Assembly (NCBI GenBank): GCA_965224065.1
Contig: CBDCYF010000005.1
Location: 930,001 to 994,000, forward strand
Source: JAOTZA01 sp965224065
GTDB lineage: Bacteria > Acidobacteriota > Thermoanaerobaculia > Multivoradales > JAHEKO01
Reading direction: 5' to 3'
Length of the DNA: 64,000 bases
Shown: piece after piece, positions 61,585 through 64,000 of the stretch
How the letters are laid out: each line of letters begins with the position of its first letter
Numbering within the stretch: position 1 is the first letter of the stretch
Made by a program: the position numbers and the translations under genes
Notes under the pieces: generated by a model
Database searches by the model: none
What the model was told of the DNA's origin: nothing
The model's input: only the letters and a program-made list of their open reading frames with translations

Positions 61585-62571
61585 TCAGTTCGCCGAGCCG
61601 ACGGGCTCGTCCGCGGGCGCCTCGGCGGTTTCGGCGGCTTCCGACGCGGCGGGCGCTTCGGACTCCACGGTCGCGTCGGGCTCAGCCGCTGCCTCCGCGG
61701 TGTCGACGGCGGCATCGCTATCGGCGCTATCGGCCGCTTCGGCTGCCGCGGGCTCCTCTACCGGGGCCTCCGGGACTTCCGGAGCTTCCGGAGCTTCCGG
61801 AGCTTCCGGAGCTTCCGGGGCTTCTAGAGCCTCGGCCGGAGCGGCTTCGGGCTCGGCCGCGCCTTCCATCTCCTCGGCGACTTCCTTGACCAACTCGCCC
61901 GCGCCCTCGAGATACGCCGAGGCGATCGCCTGTGAGAACAGACGGATGGTGCGGATGGCGTCGTCGTTGCCGGGGATGACGTAGTCGATCAGCTCGGGAT
62001 CGCAGTTGGTGTCCACAATAGCGATCACCGGAATGTTGAGTCGGTTGGCCTCGGCGACCGCGATCTCTTCGCGCTTGGGATCGACCACAAAAAGCGCGTC
62101 GGGCAAGCCGTCCATGTTCCGGACACCTTCGAGGTTGCGGGTCATCTTCTGACGGTCCCGCTCGAGCCGCAGGCGCTCCTTCTTGATCAGCGGGTTCTCA
62201 TCGTCCGTCAGCCGCGCCTCGGTGTCTTTCAGCCGCTCGACCGAGTTCCGGATGGTCACAAAGTTGGTCAACATACCGCCCAGCCAACGATGACTGACAA
62301 AGAACTGATTGCAACGGCGCGCTTCTTCCTCGACGACCTCCCGAGCCTGGCGCTTGGTGCCGACAAAGAGCAGGCGCCGCCCGCTGCGGCCCAGGCCGCG
62401 GGCGAAATCGAGCGCGGCATTGAGGAACTGCTGTGTCTGTTGGAGATCGATGATGTAGATCCCGTTGCGCTTGCCGAAGATATACGGCTTCATCTTCGGG
62501 TTCCACCGCCGGGTCTGATGCCCGAAGTGAACGCCCGCTTCGAGCAACTCCTGCATCTTCACCTGCGGCAA
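61585..62571 (-). CDS. rpsB: Ribosomal protein S2 with acidic Ala/Glu/Pro-rich tail
   Basis: 328 residues. Residues 1-235 are a normal S2: MQELLEAGVHFGHQTRRWNPKMKPYIFGKRNGIYIIDL, FVGTKRQAREVV, NPxD-like DDENPLIKKERLRLERDR, and NIPVIAIVDTNCDPELIDYVIPGNDDA. From about 240 the protein continues as a ~90-residue acidic tail of Glu/Ala/Pro/Asp, including five EAP-type units encoded by a 9-base tandem repeat. TTG 62571 was chosen because GGAGG lies seven bases upstream and it gives the standard S2 N-terminus; the GTG at 62619 would overlap rpsI. Confidence 0.94.
   Translation of the reverse strand: MPQVKMQELLEAGVHFGHQTRRWNPKMKPYIFGKRNGIYIIDLQQTQQFLNAALDFARGLGRSGRRLLFVGTKRQAREVVEEEARRCNQFFVSHRWLGGMLTNFVTIRNSVERLKDTEARLTDDENPLIKKERLRLERDRQKMTRNLEGVRNMDGLPDALFVVDPKREEIAVAEANRLNIPVIAIVDTNCDPELIDYVIPGNDDAIRTIRLFSQAIASAYLEGAGELVKEVAEEMEGAAEPEAAPAEALEAPEAPEAPEAPEAPEVPEAPVEEPAAAEAADSADSDAAVDTAEAAAEPDATVESEAPAASEAAETAEAPADEPVGSAN
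61774..61827. repeat. 9-base tandem repeat inside rpsB
   Basis: Six consecutive 9-base units; the four central ones are identical (AGCTTCCGG on the plus strand) and the outer two differ at one to three bases. They encode the Glu-Ala-Pro repeats of the S2 tail. Unit number is likely to vary by replication slippage without changing the frame. Confidence 0.8.
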
Positions 62572-62590
62572 CGGGGGACCTCCGAATTCA

Positions 62591-62983
62591 CTAACGCTTG
62601 CTGAACTGGAACCTTGCACGGGCGCCTTTCTGACCGTATTTCTTGCGTTCTTTCTTGCGCGGGTCGCGTGTCAGGAGCCCGGCGGCCTTGAGCCGCTCCC
62701 GCAGCTCGCCGTTGAACTCCACCAGTGCGCGCGAGATTCCGTGACGGATGGCGCCGGCCTGCCCGGCCGAGCCACCGCCCGTTACGGTCACGTATACGTC
62801 GAACTTCTCGGAGGTCTCGGTCAGCGAGAGCGGCTGGCGGACGATCATTCGCAAGGTCGGGCTGGGGAAGAAATCATCGAACTGGCGTCCGTTGATGCTC
62901 ATGTCGCCCGCCCCGGGGCGCAGGAAGACACGCGCCTTGGCGGTCTTGCGACGGCCGGTACCGTAGTACTGCAATTCACTCAC
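62591..62983 (-). CDS. rpsI: Ribosomal protein S9
   Basis: 130 residues. It has YYGTGRRKTAKARVFLRPG at the N-terminus, GQAGAIRHGISRAL (GQ-AxRxGIARAL motif) in the middle, and the universal C-terminus KKYGQKGARARFQFSKR, which contacts P-site tRNA. GTG 62983 was preferred over TTG 62989 because AAGAGG is eight bases upstream. Gap of 31 bases to rplM; 19 bases to rpsB. Confidence 0.95.
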   Translation of the reverse strand: MSELQYYGTGRRKTAKARVFLRPGAGDMSINGRQFDDFFPSPTLRMIVRQPLSLTETSEKFDVYVTVTGGGSAGQAGAIRHGISRALVEFNGELRERLKAAGLLTRDPRKKERKKYGQKGARARFQFSKR

Positions 62984-63014
62984 GACCAAAACCTCTTAAA
63001 AAAGAATCCCGCGC

Positions 63015-63449
63015 CTATCCGGCGAGCGGTAGCTCCTGTGGCTGCTGGGCGGCGTGCGGGTGCTCGGGCCCGGCGTACACCTTGAGCTTCTTCAACTGAT
63101 GCCGTCCCAAGCGGTTCTTTGGCAACATGCCGCGCACGCTCGAACGAATCAACCGCGTAGGGTGGCGGCGCCGCACCTCGGCCGCGGTGGTCTGCTTGAG
63201 GCCACCGGGGTGAGTGCTGTGCCGGTAGTAGATCTTCTGGTCTTCCTTGCGCCCGGTCAGCACCGCCTTCTCGGCGTTGACGACAATCACATAGTCGCCG
63301 GTGTCCACGTGCCGAGCGTAGATCGGCTTGTGCTTGCCGGTCAGGACCCGTGCGATCTCGGTCGACAGGCGGCCGAGGGTCTTACCCGCGGCGTCGACCA
63401 GGTACCACTCGCGGTCCACCTCGGTGGTTTTCGGGCTAAAGGTTCGCAT
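63015..63449 (-). CDS. rplM: Ribosomal protein L13
   Basis: 144 residues. It has REWYLVDAAGKTLGRLSTEIARVLTGKHKPIYARHVDTGDYVIVVNAEK, then KIYYRHSTHPGGLK and RGMLPKNRLGRHQLKKLKVYAGPEHPHAAQQP, the L13 signature and C-terminus. It is the first gene of the operon, 81 bases downstream of the -10 box. Confidence 0.96.
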   Translation of the reverse strand: MRTFSPKTTEVDREWYLVDAAGKTLGRLSTEIARVLTGKHKPIYARHVDTGDYVIVVNAEKAVLTGRKEDQKIYYRHSTHPGGLKQTTAAEVRRRHPTRLIRSSVRGMLPKNRLGRHQLKKLKVYAGPEHPHAAQQPQELPLAG

Positions 63450-63493
63450 GATCTCTCGCGTCTGTCGCTGTCTTGGAATCGGCTTGACTTGGC

Positions 63494-63522
63494 GAAAAAA
63501 TCCTCACCCTTGCCGGGCAAGG
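63494..63522 (-). promoter_or_regulatory. Leader hairpin with T-run before rplM
   Basis: In the untranslated leader, CCTTGCC and GGCAAGG (63508-63522) form a hairpin followed a few bases later by ATTTTTT. The layout resembles an attenuator. In other bacteria the L13-S9 operon is autogenously controlled, so this is a plausible regulatory structure. Confidence 0.4.
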
Positions 63523-63530
63523 AGCCTCGG

Positions 63531-63560
63531 ATCATAGGCCGCGTTTGCAGCCGATGTCAA
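63531..63560 (-). promoter_or_regulatory. Sigma-70 promoter of the rplM operon
   Basis: On the minus strand TTGACA (63560-63555) and TATGAT (63536-63531) are separated by 18 bases. It is near-consensus, in keeping with strong expression of ribosomal protein genes. Confidence 0.8.
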
Positions 63561-63631
63561 GGCTCCAGAGCGAGCCCCGGCGGCTTTACCGCCCCGGCGG
63601 TCCGGGCCCTGCGCGTATAGACTGGCTCGCC

Positions 63632-64000
63632 ATGCCGGGAGAGACGCTCCCTCTGGACAAGAAGGCCGACGCGATCCAGGAGATGTTCTCCCGGGTAGCG
63701 CCCCGTTACGATTTTCTCAACCACCTGCTCTCGGGCTGGCTCGACGTGAGCTGGCGGAGGCGCGCGGCGAAAGCTCTGGAGCTCGGCGCCGACTCGCGGG
63801 TGCTCGACTTGTGCTGCGGCACCGGTGACCAGGCGCTGGCCGTCCGGCGGCGCGCGGCGGCACCGGTAATCGCCAGCGATTTCTGCGTGCCCATGCTCGC
63901 CCTGGCACGGCGGAAGTTCGCGCGCGTGGCGGCGCCCCGCCCCACGGGGCTCGCCGGAGACACCCAGACGCTGCCGTTTGCAACCGGTGCCTTCGACGCC
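63632..64000 (+). CDS. UbiE/MenG-type quinone methyltransferase (5' part)
   Basis: 123 codons are visible and the frame runs off the right edge; the full family length is about 235-250 residues. MFSRVAPRYDFLNHLLSGWLDVSWRRR near 17 is the UbiE/COQ5 signature, and VLDLCCGTGDQALAV near 58 is the SAM-binding motif I, with a second Cys in place of the usual Ala/Gly. IASDFCVPMLALARRK is motif post I. The enzyme C-methylates a demethylmenaquinol or ubiquinol precursor. It is divergent from the rplM operon, with its start about 70 bases from that promoter. Confidence 0.88.
   Translation, partial: MPGETLPLDKKADAIQEMFSRVAPRYDFLNHLLSGWLDVSWRRRAAKALELGADSRVLDLCCGTGDQALAVRRRAAAPVIASDFCVPMLALARRKFARVAAPRPTGLAGDTQTLPFATGAFDA

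Noticed and set aside
1..64000. CRISPR arrays, prophage modules or complete insertion sequences
   Set aside because: No regularly spaced repeats, integrase, terminase, capsid or transposase genes were seen in either strand.

Overview
The window is high-GC bacterial chromosome. The most likely source is the Acidobacteriota (Thermoanaerobaculia-like) or a close relative. This is inferred from four things: an ECF sigma factor overlapping a membrane Ser/Thr kinase, a gingipain-type C25 peptidase, frequent GTG/TTG starts, and a fused 2-oxoacid dehydrogenase E1. No rRNA gene or phylogenetic marker comparison was available, so the placement stays tentative. No CRISPR array, prophage or intact insertion sequence was seen.

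Layout. 1-1797: Ser/Thr kinase (cut by the window edge) and its ECF sigma factor. 1867-1938: tRNA-Gly, followed by about 600 AT-richer bases holding only small doubtful reading frames. 2564-5839: a GT39-type membrane glycosyltransferase and a ClpB-D2-like AAA+ protein behind a convincing sigma-54 promoter. 6132-10406: a tightly overlapped operon of B12-type radical SAM enzyme, HAD hydrolase, haloalkane dehalogenase and small membrane protein. 10655-13870: secreted C25 peptidase. 14013-23253: a five-gene operon (acylase, DUF1302, DUF1329, YCF48-like propeller, MMPL/RND transporter) that looks like an envelope lipid or hydrophobic-compound trafficking system. 23443-26699: MBL-fold protein, small hypothetical protein, MscS channel.

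26735-41452 is a 13-gene catabolic operon. It holds four SDRs, two SnoaL-like proteins, a TonB-dependent receptor, fused E1 and lipoyl E2, creatininase, methylmalonate-semialdehyde dehydrogenase, a class III aminotransferase and a ureohydrolase. A GPH-family transporter is divergent to it. The combination suggests uptake and stepwise degradation of an unidentified, possibly guanidino- or lactam-containing compound to acyl-CoA. 43192-44829 encodes a TolB-like/TPR protein.

44963-51420 is a glyoxylate-shunt locus: malate synthase, long isocitrate lyase, a DinB-like protein, and a RamB/ScfR-type XRE regulator. Divergent from the regulator is a 60-residue protein of unknown function with a textbook promoter. 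The palindrome AGCGAAATTTCGCT lies at that promoter, and a 12/14 match lies upstream of malate synthase. The regulator therefore probably controls both, and the small protein is the best candidate for an undescribed component here.

51395-57741 holds secreted proteins (a PQQ-type propeller lipoprotein, two FDFWLGEW-family proteins, a sialidase-like propeller) and a divergent AraC regulator. 57898-58100: tRNA-Tyr and tRNA-Thr. 58220-63560 is a zinc-ribbon gene and the core translation operon rplM-rpsI-rpsB-tsf-pyrH-frr-rlmB. Its pyrH carries an apparent one-base frameshift. The 5' part of a ubiE/menG methyltransferase reaches the right edge.
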